64,000 nt of DNA from Notospermus geniculatus (lineage: Eukaryota; Nemertea; Pilidiophora; Heteronemertea; Lineidae). Positions 10,413-21,177 of the stretch are shown piece after piece. Where the stretch lies: contig NMRB01000949.1 in the NCBI GenBank assembly GCA_002633025.1, positions 1 through 64,000 of the forward strand. Reading direction: 5' to 3'. How positions within the stretch are numbered: the stretch's first letter is position 1; every line of letters begins with the position of its first letter. The notes beneath the pieces were generated by a model that ran no database searches, was not told where the DNA came from, and was given only the letters and a program-made list of their open reading frames with translations. The position numbers were made by a program, and so were the translations under genes.

Positions 10413-11048
10413 TAATGTCCCCACCCGCCTGATGTCCCCCTGCATTGTTTGTCACAGGATTAAGGGTCTTGGTCTCTCTAGAGTCCAATTCAATGGTGCC
10501 GCTTAATCCGTAAATGTATTGTTGGGGGACATCACATAACGGGGGACATTAGATTCTACTACAACGGTGTAAAAGAAGCTAGTGTCCCCCGATATGTGAT
10601 GTCCCCCAAAAATACATTTACGGATTAAGCGGCACCATTGAATTGGTCTCTAGAGAGACCAAGACCCTTAAAGGGACTAGGAAAAATTTTTCAAGCTTCG
10701 GTTATTACAAAATGCTAGTCTTTCATGATAAATTCCCACCGTCAATTCACTTTTTCAATTAGAAGTGTTAATTACTGGCACCCAGACAAATCAGTCATCA
10801 CCACACCATGGAGTATTCACCACGTCACTGGGAACCTATCGCTGTATGTATTGTATGGAGCGAGCTTGTACTCTATTATGTTGATTAGATTCCCAGTGAC
10901 GTGGTGAATGCTCATGGTGTGGTGATAACTGATTTGTCTGGGTGCCAGTAATTAACACTTACATGTAATTGAAAATTAAAGTGAATTGACGGTGGGAATT
11001 TATCATGAAAGACAAGCATTTTGTCATAACCGAAGCTTGAAAAATTTT
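10413..11048. repeat. Foldback element, copy B (right end lost in gap)
   Basis: The left terminus is TAATGTCCCCACCCGCC. The left arm is split by a nested element (10464-10667) and resumes at 10672. The loop lies at about 10835-10880, and the right arm runs into the N gap. Compared with copy A, the arm is unbroken when the nested element and one TTAA are removed. Confidence 0.85.
10464..10667. mobile_element. Nested TTAA element with an inner palindrome
   Basis: The ends are GGGTCTTGGTCTCTCTAGAG and its complement, directly flanked by TTAA (10460-10463 and 10668-10671). The opposite arm of the host foldback (copy A, about 521-540) reads straight through with one TTAA, which is the empty site. 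The centre (10522-10609) is another palindrome, TTGGGGGACATCACATA and complement. TTAA duplication is typical of piggyBac-type elements (inference; no transposase seen). Confidence 0.85.
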
Positions 11049-11716
11049 NNNNNNNNNNNNNNNNNNNNNNNNNNNNNNNNNNNNNNNNNNNNNNNNNNNN
11101 NNNNNNNNNNNNNNNNNNNNNNNNNNNNNNNNNNNNNNNNNNNNNNNNNNNNNNNNNNNNNNNNNNNNNNNNNNNNNNNNNNNNNNNNNNNNNNNNNNNN
11201 NNNNNNNNNNNNNNNNNNNNNNNNNNNNNNNNNNNNNNNNNNNNNNNNNNNNNNNNNNNNNNNNNNNNNNNNNNNNNNNNNNNNNNNNNNNNNNNNNNNN
11301 NNNNNNNNNNNNNNNNNNNNNNNNNNNNNNNNNNNNNNNNNNNNNNNNNNNNNNNNNNNNNNNNNNNNNNNNNNNNNNNNNNNNNNNNNNNNNNNNNNNN
11401 NNNNNNNNNNNNNNNNNNNNNNNNNNNNNNNNNNNNNNNNNNNNNNNNNNNNNNNNNNNNNNNNNNNNNNNNNNNNNNNNNNNNNNNNNNNNNNNNNNNN
11501 NNNNNNNNNNNNNNNNNNNNNNNNNNNNNNNNNNNNNNNNNNNNNNNNNNNNNNNNNNNNNNNNNNNNNNNNNNNNNNNNNNNNNNNNNNNNNNNNNNNN
11601 NNNNNNNNNNNNNNNNNNNNNNNNNNNNNNNNNNNNNNNNNNNNNNNNNNNNNNNNNNNNNNNNNNNNNNNNNNNNNNNNNNNNNNNNNNNNNNNNNNNN
11701 NNNNNNNNNNNNNNNN
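11049..11716. other. Assembly gap (668 N)
   Basis: Lies inside duplicate copy B. By alignment with copy A about 1,924 bases would be expected here (521-2447), so either the gap is undersized or copy B has a deletion of about 1.26 kb. Confidence 0.95.
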
Positions 11717-11995
11717 GAAGGTGCCATTCAAACCTCTCAAATTCAAAGACTAAAGCTATGGGAGGGGACAAGAATGGACGAAGCACATCATGATTGTCAT
11801 TGTTATTCATATATCAGCAAACCCATGCGAATAGCCTTTGACTTGTGTAATTTCATGGGATTATATAACCCACTTGCCAAGGAAAAATTATCTGATTAAT
11901 AAGAAAAGTAACCAGTGGTTAGAGACAAAAAGGAAGGCAAAAGAGGAAAATGACTTAGAATCTGGAAAGTGTCTTAATATTTCTATCCACCAGTG
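11717..11995. mobile_element. Right half of the 495-bp foldback MITE
   Basis: Matches 2446-2724 with small differences and ends CCACCAGTG before TA (11996-11997). Its left half is in the gap. Confidence 0.85.
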
Positions 11996-12249
11996 TATAT
12001 GATACTCATGACCTACACCGTTACTTCAAACAGTCAAATGATTAATCGTACAAAATCCTTTGCCAGACAAAAGTGTAGAATGTGAACCGTTCTCAAACAA
12101 ACTGCACTTCATTTCTAGTCGCAAGGTTATCAAAAGTAACTAATAAATTCCTCTCTCAGCTGCAACCTCAAACGCTTCGGATATACGAAGATTACTACAT
12201 TTTTGATGTAAGGAAATTTTTGTGGGCGAATTATTCGCCATTGTTCTAA

Positions 12250-12695
12250 AGCTACTACTCTCCATTCCACTTCCCAGTGGCGCGAGGTTTATCAACGATA
12301 GTTCCGCAACGGCTGGGTCAAATTTGACGAAACATACGTCAATCGACTTGTCTTTCTTGCCGGTATCTTTCTGCTATATTCATTTTTCGCGTAAGGCCGA
12401 CATAACGGATCCCTTTCTCAAAACTCAGTTCATTTCGCCATGGTGTTCAGTGCAGTTTACACGTGCGCGATGCATTGTGTCATTTCAAAATGGCCGCCAT
12501 TTCGACCGTAAATACGAACTTTGATTGGTGAAAGGACTTTTTTCTGTCATGTTTATAGGGAAAATGACAGTGATGATGGCTGTAGCGGCAAAAAAGACAA
12601 ATCAATTGATGTATAGTGTGTCAAATTTGACCCAGCCGTTGCCGAGCTATCGTTGGTAAACCTCGCGCCACTCGAAACTGGAATGGAGAGTAAGA
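12250..12695. repeat. Foldback element, uninterrupted copy
   Basis: An intact counterpart of 2978-3818. The outer arms are about 12252-12334 and 12616-12695; the inner arms are about 12335-12365 and 12586-12615. It retains the empty Penelope target TCAATTGATGTATA at 12602-12615. Confidence 0.85.
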
Positions 12696-13867
12696 ATTTT
12701 CCCGTGACGTTTTTCTGACAGGACAAGGACACAGAACGAGGAGCATAGATTCTGACTTGACCTTCAGTAACTGTCCTGATGAATGAGAAACCAAAAATTC
12801 ACGGCGTTTTTTTGGGCATAATATCCCTGCCACCTGAATAACACGTCCACCATAAACATGTATTAAATATTGCTGCCATGGATGATAAAGTATCAAACAC
12901 AGAAATATTTTAGGCCGATAATATGCATTGGAAAATCATATTCTAATGCAATTGATGTGGTAAATCAGAATTCTGAAATTGACTTTTAGACACCCCTCTG
13001 TCAGTAGAACTTTGTCTTCCGGTTCCCGCTGGTTCGGTTAAGAATAAATGGGATGCGAAAAGAAATTGTGGCGACAGTCTGTTGTCATTTTCGTTCTTGA
13101 GACTTCAAGCCAAAATAATAGATTAAGAAAAACAACTTCAAATCAACATGCATCGAACAGAATGAAGCTTACTTTATGAAAGTCCTTAAAATTCAATATT
13201 CTTGTGTACAGAATTTCGAGCGATGATTTATGATCCATTTCCGATCTCACCCATGATAACAGCATTTAGCGTTGGTTGTCGCCAAGGCAACAGGCTTTAC
13301 TCCTTAGACCCAAAGCAAGCGTTAAGATGGGTGCATTCATAGCATGGTTCCCCTCGGCATTCAAACGTTGAAATAATGGCATATGCATTCTACTGTAAAT
13401 AGGCACTCACAGAACTTCCACAAAATGAAGTTAACCAGCTAAAGAAAAGCCACAAGAACTTTTCTAAATTAGATTTGATTGTGTCTTTAGGGAGCTAACC
13501 ATGTAGAAAAGATTTACTGCGGCATACTGCTGCAATCACGGGGAACATTCCCCATAAATGTAGGTGTTGATTGTTACGAAATGACATTCAAAATCAAAAA
13601 ATGGTGCAAATGAATCCATAATAGAGGAAGAACTCCCTTCATCTCCATTAGAATATCTGCCTCTGATTGAAACTACATCAAACTCTTCGTACCATTACTG
13701 TCACAATGAATGTCATCATCATTACTTGACAATTCATCTAGATGACGAGCTTCAATAAAGCAGCCCGTACAAAAGAAGACAGGATAGTTTGGGACCTGGT
13801 CGGTATTCAAAACTTTCGTTTAACAAAAAAATACCAGCTGGTCTAAACGATTTATTATGACGCTTTA
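12696..13867. other. Duplicated unique-looking sequence, no gene
   Basis: Counterpart of 3819-4988. The stretch from 13167 to 14129 has no difference from copy A. Confidence 0.6.
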
Positions 13868-14204
13868 GGGGCCGTCTCAAAATTGTCTTGATGCAAAAAA
13901 AGACGAAGTGAGTTCGTCTGGGGGGAGGGTGTTCTCGATTTGGGGAAGCCCACTTCATCTTTTTTGAAAAAATTGGCATCACTCTTTTTTACAGGAGAAT
14001 AGATTTTACCTGAAATAAATATTGCTTTCTTGGTTTACTAGTGTCTTCACATGCTTTTCTTTATAATCTTTCCATGCCTAACGTCCCTACATGGATGAAG
14101 CCAATGTCAAGTGCCCACGTCATCTTTTCGGGGGGGGGGGGGGTCAGGCAAGAGATGAAGTCACTTCGTCTTTTTTGGCATCAATATAATTTTGAGACGG
14201 CCAC
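13868..14204. mobile_element. MITE with GGGGCCGTCTCAAAATT ends, copy B
   Basis: TA flanks at 13866-13867 and 14205-14206. It is shorter than copy A because the internal unit is present once. A run of 14 G (14130-14143) replaces the duplicated portion. Confidence 0.82.
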
Positions 14205-15578
14205 TAACCACGCCAACAGCTAGAAAGTTAAACAAACAGGCAATCAATGAAAACTGACGACTTCTAAATGACATTCTTTTCAGAAAATGGTATGGACCCT
14301 GCTTGCCTGTTCTCCTAGGAGCCTATGCCCAAATTCGCAGCGAAAAACAAACATTCACAAGCGTCTCGACGTACACGCAATGAACCAGTTTTTCAATCAC
14401 ACGTAAGCGTTACTCCATTTATTATATTGAAAAAGTCTGACTCGCAACAGGTTCTTGTGTAATGAATTGAGTACCGCAGCGAGTCCAATTCACCGATTGG
14501 CAATCGTCAAATTGATTCCGCTCGTTGACCTCAGATGGAAAATACGACGATGATAAACATCCCAAGAGAATGACCCGCTAAATGGATATGTGTGACATCA
14601 CGATGTACCAGGCCGACGACGTGTTTTCTCTGGTCATGTTGACTGGAAATTTGATTTGTGATGATCTGTAACCAAATGGCAAAATGATCCGACGAATTTT
14701 CAGAAACGCCCAAGATAACGTCGCATTACATGAGTACACGTTTTCGCGAAGCCAGACCCTGCACTTAACCCTTTCGCGCCCGGATTAATTTGAAATGTGC
14801 ACATTGTGTAACATGAATTGCTGATGTCTCTACAAAAACGCGCCTAGCTCCCAAAAATTGCAAGCAAAACTGGTGACAAGACACTCATTCTGGAGGCAAC
14901 TAAATGGGCCGACCTCATGCAGGTTTGCTTCTTCTAAAATGTCTGTGAGAGAAACAGGCCAGAGCCAAAGATGTCGGTCGCTAGGGGACGCTTTCCAGAT
15001 ATGGGCGGGCAATGGCATTTTTTTAATTTCATGATGTTAACACAAACCGACATAAGGACATGGACTAGTTCCATCATTTCTTTAAGTCATTCAAATAAGC
15101 TGCTTCTACTTATGAAAGATTCAGCGACGTTTCTGCGCATCCGATACAATTTACACCCCACATGTCCATCCATTCGCCGCAGCGCTTTAAATACGAATGT
15201 AAAAGAATGACAATAAGCGGAGGGAATATCTCAGATTCCTGAGGCAGTTCAACTGCGTAGATGAACGACCCGAAGACATTCCATGAGCGCACTTTTTGTC
15301 ATTTCTTCGCTCGAGCCTTTGAAATGTGTGGTGGATATAACATCAGTTCCATCTCAGAATTAAAAGGAGACCGTCTTCGTTCACGAATGCGTAATTAAAG
15401 AATCAGCAAATCAGCTTGTTATTGTATGGCTTCGATTACTTTACTGTTGTTATCAAACAGTTAGCTTCACAGAAAGTAAGTGCAACACAGCTAACCAGGT
15501 CCTATACAATGGACGTCTTCTGCGTGGGAGATTGATCACGGCCCAGCTGTCACTTTCATTTGATAGTTTACTTTTAAC
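14205..15578. other. No gene seen
   Basis: 14205-15050 is the tail of the duplicated segment; 15051-15578 is unique in the window. Nothing was recognised. Confidence 0.45.
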
Positions 15579-15901
15579 CACTAAAGTACGTTTAAATCAT
15601 CTGGACCCCGATGGGCGTATGTCAGTGCAACCCCTAGTAACCGACAACAATGAATTTAGAGTTAGTCTAAACGGTCCAACGCACATTGTTTTCTAACCAA
15701 CTGAACATTGGTTCGAAATAGAACATGCAACTAGGCCTTGATTCGAAATTAACACACGCATGGTGGTGCATGGGATTGGCTGGAAGTGTCCTGTCAATAA
15801 AACGCATTTCAATAGCCAGACTTCACCAACAATACCAAGGTCTGCCTGACACCCAAAGGGTCCTCCCATCGGGGGCCAGATGATTTAAACGTACTTTAGT
15901 G
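15579..15901. repeat. 323-bp TIR element, CACTAAAGTACG ends
   Basis: The left end CACTAAAGTACGTTTAAATC (15579 on) is matched in inverse by the right end finishing CGTACTTTAGTG (15901). The arms are about 37 bp and continue through ATCTGG-CCCCGATGGG with one difference. No ORF, and no clear target duplication. Confidence 0.82.
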
Positions 15902-16021
15902 ACACTTAGGGCCAATTTTTTAAACGATAGTTAAGGTAAACCTCGGTTTAACCATCGGCTTTTCTGACAAACCGTAAATTAACCAAAGTAAACCTTTTGA
16001 CGTTTAGAATGTTTATAATGT

Positions 16022-16275
16022 ATCACCGGTATTTTCGCGGGGCACGAAATTCATTGTTTATTTACATATTTGTTTGTTTATATCCAGTCTTTCTAGGTAG
16101 GTCTTAAGAGTAATTTATTGGTAGCATGCCCCTCTAGAAATTCTGTTGATTTCAAAAGTATTCATTTTTGGTGGGTTGGCATGTCCCAATCGTCCAAAAT
16201 AACATAATATAAACATCCATGTTTACAAACATTGAATATATTAAACAATGAAGTCGTGATACATTATTTTTACGA
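16022..16275 (+). repeat. Dispersed repeat R16, uninterrupted copy
   Basis: Matches 31490-32025 along its length (for example GCATGCCCCTCTAGAAATTC and ATTTACAAACATTGAAT). It preserves the empty site of the MITE found in that other copy, at the word TTTATTTACATATTTG (about 16057-16072). Confidence 0.85.
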
Positions 16276-16387
16276 AATCGGTCCGTTAACGGTAACACTA
16301 ACGCTAACGTTATTTTTTACATTGCAAGTGTACATGTACGTCAGAAATAGCGTTAGTGTTAGTGTTAACGTTAACGGAGCGGTTTCT
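16274..16387. repeat. Hairpin with CCGTTAACG arms
   Basis: An inverted repeat, left CCGTTAACGGTAACACTAAC (16283 on) and right ending GTTAACGTTAACGG (16377), with outward extension GAAATCGGT / GCGGTTTCTC. It directly abuts the end of R16. It resembles the 45855-45970 hairpin in its AACGTTATTTTT core and may be a diverged member. Confidence 0.72.
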
Positions 16388-17117
16388 CAACCTCTCGCTT
16401 ATCTCCATACTGTCTCGTTATTAACTTTGACTTGATGAGATACTCCCAGACATGAACATGCAATTAGTTCACCGAAAAAAAATTGAAATTAACTGTTTTT
16501 ATCTATCAGTACTAGGTGGATACAATATATGAAGCGATTTTAATTTTAATCGGCAGAGACATTCATTACAAGTTCCAAGTTCAAATAGACCGTCAATGAA
16601 TATTTTAATTAAACCACCTTTCTGATGACAACGACGAGGGCGTTCACCTTATACGAACAGTGCATCTGACACCCATGTCAAATGACCATCTGTTACACAA
16701 AAGTAATGTATTCGCTTCTTGTTATTACGGATCAACTGTGCATTATTAACGATATGCCACGTTTTTTTATGTTTGTTATCCATTTCTCTCGGTTATAAAG
16801 ACAAACGATCGAACATGTAAGTTAATGGGGTCTGAATGTTAATGTACGTTGGTTATTCAGCTGCCGCCTACCGTTTAGCGTTCACCATTACAATCTTTTT
16901 ACCATGCTTGCTTGTTTCTTTTTACAATGTAATTCTACACCAGCATGACCATTTGATTTGAATACAATGGCTATCGGCCAGAATAGACAGCTTCAGTTGC
17001 TAACACTGCTCGAACCAAACGAGTTTCGTACATCAGAGTACAGTGAAAACCTCGCTACGATGATGAAAATCGGGGCGGTACTGATGGATGTTTTCCGAAA
17101 TCAAGGTAGCCTATCCC
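16388..17117. other. Unassigned sequence
   Basis: No gene or clear repeat recognised. Confidence 0.4.
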
Positions 17118-17291
17118 AGGTGTGACAGAAATCAGCGTCCTAGGAATGTAGATCCGCCAAACAATAGCCCGCTATTGTAAGGTTTGCTGGAATGGTCATG
17201 GTCTCTCTAGCCATATATTATACATGTAATCCCTCGCTGAACAATAAGACCGGACTTGGATTCCAGGGGGACTTGGATTCCTTTCACACCT
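17118..17291 (+). mobile_element. AGGTGTGA-family MITE, copy 1
   Basis: The ends are AGGTGTGACAG (17118) and CTTTCACACCT (17291). The interior words TAGCCCGCTATTGTAAGGTT, GGTCATGGTCTCTCTAG and ACCGGACTTGGATTCC recur in inverse orientation at 60556-60736, and the ends and some interior at 62432-62593. It is non-autonomous. Its right end overlaps the hairpin that follows. Confidence 0.8.
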
Positions 17292-17386
17292 GCTTACTGA
17301 CGCACAATGATAAATCCCAACTTTCGCTAGGAACCTTTCTTGGTGGGATTTTTTATCATTGTGCGTCAGTAAGCAGGTGTGAAAGG
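17281..17386. repeat. Hairpin overlapping a MITE end
   Basis: The arms CTTTCACACCTGCTTACTGA, continuing CGCACAATGATAAA (17281-17315), and the inverse (about 17353-17386) are perfect for about 35 bp. The loop is about 30 bases. Each outer end carries the AGGTGTGAAAG word of the adjacent MITE family. Confidence 0.8.
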
Positions 17387-17450
17387 AGGTGTCACAGTCT
17401 ATTAACTCCACAGGAAGGAGGTTCTGTACTCAATTTGAGGGAGCACACCA

Positions 17451-17940
17451 CGTGGGTGTGTTTCAAAAAGTGTTCCGTCCGACACCAGAAAATGTTCACC
17501 ATTCTTTTGTCTATACTGCTGAAAGGCTGTTTCTTGAAACTCATACATGTACAATATTCATGTCAGATCTAGGTATCATGGAGCTCTAAATTATGGCACT
17601 GCAAACTAATTGATCTATTAGCCCTTTAAAGTCTGACAGTAGAAAGTAGTTTTTGGTGTCGGACGGAACGATAGATTTTGCTGGTAAGCTCAATATTTTT
17701 TGATGCCCTCCTTCAAATGAGTGTACACTGTACATCCCAGATGGGGAAACTAATACTGTAGTTAAAGATCTATATTAATCATATACTACATTTGATTTTT
17801 GGAAAATCAGTGTACACTGTACATCCCAGATGGGGAAACTAGTTAAAGATCTATATTAAACGGCACAAACCTTTGTGATCATTTCAAAGTTAAATTTTGC
17901 CCCATTTTTTTTGGGTGACCAATTTTGAAACACACCCACG
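17451..17940. mobile_element. 490-bp TIR element, CGTGGGTGTGTTTC ends
   Basis: The terminal 18 bases CGTGGGTGTGTTTCAAAA are inverted exactly at the right end. A second inverted pair (GTTCCGTCCGACACCA at 17471, with its inverse at about 17655-17672) lies subterminally. The middle contains a tandem duplication (17721-17858). No transposase frame. Confidence 0.8.
17721..17858 (+). repeat. Two-copy tandem repeat inside a TIR element
   Basis: The unit starting GTGTACACTGTACATCCCAG and ending AAAGATCTATATTA occurs at 17721-17777 and 17810-17858. The second copy lacks 9 bases. Confidence 0.9.
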
Positions 17941-18552
17941 GACACTCAAACCAAATGGTGAAGTTTTACATGAGAGACTCTGTAGTCTGATCTCTCCTTG
18001 TTCATACACTTGTTGTAGCAATGCCACGGGTTGGATGAGAAGCAAAGACAAATCCTAGTTTTGCCGATGGCGCTACGTTTGATCTATGGTCTAATGTCTA
18101 GATTAGTATTCCGATGTCTATCGAGCTGATCATAGTCCTTTTAGTTCATAATTCATGATCAGGTTCTTTTCCTTTAGAACGTTGCTATTAACACAGTCTG
18201 TTAGTAGAAGACGCTTCAAGGGTTTGGATTGATTTCCTGGATGTTGAGACGTGAGTCTGATTATGGGGCTTTTCACTTCTTACCAGAAAGTGCTCTGCGA
18301 GACTTCATTCCACTTCAGACAGAATTTATTCACGACTTCTGCCACGACTGCAGGCAACTCGCCTACAATCGGACGCTAGAGTATTCCGTCTTTCATTTGT
18401 AATCGACAAGAAATGAATGCATCACTATTTGAATAAAGCAATGTTAGCCGAGGGTCGTTTTGACTATTCTTGACACATTCTAAAGTACGTTCGAAGTCTC
18501 GACTCGTGATGAAATACGCGTCCAATGAGAAACCCGCGAACTAACGCCACGA
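17941..18552. other. Unassigned sequence
   Basis: No gene or clear repeat recognised. Confidence 0.4.
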
Positions 18553-19512
18553 TGTGGCGCTTTCAGTGTAAGACCCATAATTTCCTATTTTCTAACAGTA
18601 TTTCCATTTAATGTACCTCTTGCTCCAAAATAAACCACTCTGTTTGGTTCGATTTTGATTAAACTACACAGCACTGTTTCATTTTCAAGGTTCTCCTTAT
18701 ATCACTGCTTTGTTTTTTTTCAGAAATGCCACATAATGCCAATATTGACAACGTCTTTTGGGGAAAATCCCGGGAAATTGTGCATATAACTTTACAGTTT
18801 TTTGACGGCGCGACGTCAACAGCTAAAAAAGTGACGTCAGTATACGTCACTCGGGTCATACTCGCTGCGCCATCTATTATTCCAGTTTGTCACGCGGGTT
18901 CCCCACTCCCAAAATCAAATCGTGTAGTGCGAACAGGGGTAATTTAATTACCACTTGAACTCGCAGAACCCTCACTTAAGTAAATACAACTCAAAAATTG
19001 GGTGGATTTGGAATGTGACTGGTTTTAATAACAAGAGTAAAGTATTGTTACAAGAGAGTTTAAAGTATCATCCAGAAGTAAAAAGTATAGTGGGATAAAA
19101 CTCTGATTAGTATTTCAAACTAGGAAAAACATGTTTGTTCAGAATTGTCGTATTCATTGCTGATGTGGTATTTTCAGATGAGTGTTTCCATTTCCTCATA
19201 AAAATGCACATATTTTTCGTTACGCATGTACACGTACTGTACATTACATCAAGCATCAACCTTAGTAGGATGGTGTTCACTACTTGAACTCCCAGTACTG
19301 TCACATACTGACAGGGAAGTAAACAGAACTCAAGATCGGACTGGATCAGGAACAGGACGTGGGTTTTAATAACAAAATGTAAAGTATTGTTACAGGAATT
19401 TTAAAGTATCATTTCAGGAGTAAGAGGTATATCCAGATGAAAACTTTAATTACTATTTCGAACTGGGAAAAAATGTTGGTGCCCATTTGTCATATTCATT
19501 ACTGATGATATA
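18553..19512 (+). repeat. Tandem duplication, first copy
   Basis: About 960 bp, repeated at 19994-20964 with few substitutions and small indels. It contains a conserved segment with AACGTCTTTTGGGG and several ACGTCA words (18808-18850) that is related to 34431-34720. The right edge coincides exactly with the TA flank of the MITE at 19513. Confidence 0.92.
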
Positions 19513-19990
19513 CTCTAACCTCTTAGATGTAAAACCAGTTCCAAATATTCCAGTCAAGGCCTAGGACCTCCCACTATTTATGATCTTTTTGAGGGTATTG
19601 TGTTTTGGGCAGTGATCACCAGGTCGTGACACACTCAGTTCGCCATGTAATAGTGTGAGTTGAGGATCACTGATGTAATGCGTGCCACCGTCTCCTGCAC
19701 CCCATTGTGTGTCATTGGTAATTGTACAGCTTGGTGACGTAAGATGTGCCATCAAGGTCACAACTGTGGTCAGTTTCTTCAAATTTCTTGCATCAGGAAC
19801 CCCATTTTCCTATAAAAGAGCCACGTCAACCCAAACAATATGTCTTGAATGAGCAAGCAGAAGTTCATGACTTGGCCAACACAATATCTGGCCAATCAGA
19901 GAGCAATGCATGTTCCCTTCTCACTGCATAATAATTGGAGGCGGTCTTGAACCAAGTTAATGAACCGGTCTTACATCTAAGAGGTTAGAG
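19513..19990. mobile_element. 478-bp MITE, CTCTAACCTCTTAGATG ends
   Basis: TA flanks (19511-19512 and 19991-19992). The terminal CTCTAACCTCTTAGATGTAA is inverted at the right end, with two differences in the next ten bases. It separates the two copies of the tandem duplication; the second copy lacks it. A single n (19993) follows its right TA. Confidence 0.85.
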
Positions 19991-19993
19991 TAN

Positions 19994-20964
19994 TGTGGCG
20001 CTTTTAGTGTAAGACCCATAATTTCCTATTTTCTAACAGCATTTCCATTTAATTTACCTCTTGCTCCAAAATAAACCACTCTGTTTGGTTCGATTTTGAT
20101 TAAACTACACAGCCCTGTTTCATTTTCAAAGTTCTCCTTATATCACTGCTTTGTTTTTTTTCAGAAATGCCACATAATGCCAATATTGACAACGTCTTTT
20201 GGGGAAAATCCCGGGAAATTGTGCATAAAAATGTACTCAGTTTTTTTGACGGCGCGACGTCAACAGCTAAAAAAGTGACGTCAGTATACGTCACTCGGGT
20301 CTTATACTCGCTGCGCCATCTATTATTCCAGTTTGTCACGCGGATTCCCCATTCCCCAATTCTAATCGTGTAGTGCAAACAGGGGTAATTTAATTACCAC
20401 TTGAACTCGCAGAACCCTCACTTAAGTAAATACAACTCAAAAATTGGGTGGATTTGGAATGTGACTGGTTTTAATAACAAGAGTAAAGTATTGTTACAAG
20501 AGAGTTTAAAGTATCATCCAGAAGTAAAAAGTATAGGGGGTAAAACTCTGATTAGTATTTCAAACTAGGAAAAAAATGTTTGTTCAGAATTGTCGTATTC
20601 ATTGCTGATGTGGTATTTTCAGATGAGTGTTTCCATTTCCTCATAAAAATGCACATATTTTTCGTTACGCATGTACACGTACTGTACATTACATCAAGCA
20701 TCAATCTTAGTAGGATGGTGTTCACTACTTGAACTCCCAGTGCTGTCACATACTGACAGGGAAGTAAACAGAACTCAAGATCGGACTGGATCAGGAACAG
20801 GACGTGGCTTTTAATAACAAAATGTAAAGTATTGTTACAGGAATTTTAAAGTATCATTTCAGGAGTACATATTAAGAGGTATATCCAGATGAAAACTTTA
20901 ATTACTATTTCGAACTTGGAAAAAATGTTGGTGCCCATTTGTCATATTCATTACTGATGATATA
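19994..20964 (+). repeat. Tandem duplication, second copy
   Basis: It begins at the same word, TGTGGCGCT, directly after an n, and continues past the point where the first copy is interrupted by the MITE (GATATATTTTCCGAGG). This pattern would be expected from two alleles joined in tandem by the assembler as well as from a real duplication. Confidence 0.9.
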
Positions 20965-21026
20965 TTTTCCGAGGAGTGTAGGCCAGCTTACAAGGACCGT
21001 TTACAGATCCACACACATTTAAATAG

Positions 21027-21175
21027 GGAGATTTAGAAATCAAACGATACACGCAAACTTTACGACAACGTTATTTTTCATACTACATGTACACATTAAC
21101 GAGATTCTATATTGCATTTTCGCTACAAAGATAAAGTTCTCCGTTTACGTTTATTGTTTGATTTCTAAACCACCC
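21027..21175. mobile_element. GGGAGGTTTAGAAATCAAACG-type MITE, copy 1
   Basis: TA flanks (21025-21026, 21176-21177). The ends GGGAGATTTAGAAATCAAAC and inverse GTTTGATTTCTAAACCACCC pair. The subterminal CTTTACGACAACGTTATTTT is shared with 45855-45970 and 62695-62820. Confidence 0.85.
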
Positions 21176-21177
21176 TA

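Larger units (their letters stand above)
10413..15050. repeat. Large duplicated segment, copy B
   Basis: Counterpart of 1-6248, including the left part of the foldback that the window cuts off in copy A. An N gap replaces the region matching about 521-2446. It lacks the Penelope-like insert and the local tandem duplication of copy A. It ends at 15050, where the sequence becomes unrelated to copy A. Confidence 0.93.

Noticed and set aside
10912-11810. Open frames of 240-283 codons
   Set aside because: They consist almost entirely of N from the assembly gap. The frames at 29966-30226 and 57278-57767 fail for the same reason.
19820-19826. TATAAAA in CCTATAAAAGAG as a host promoter
   Set aside because: It lies inside a MITE, with no initiator or coding exon downstream.
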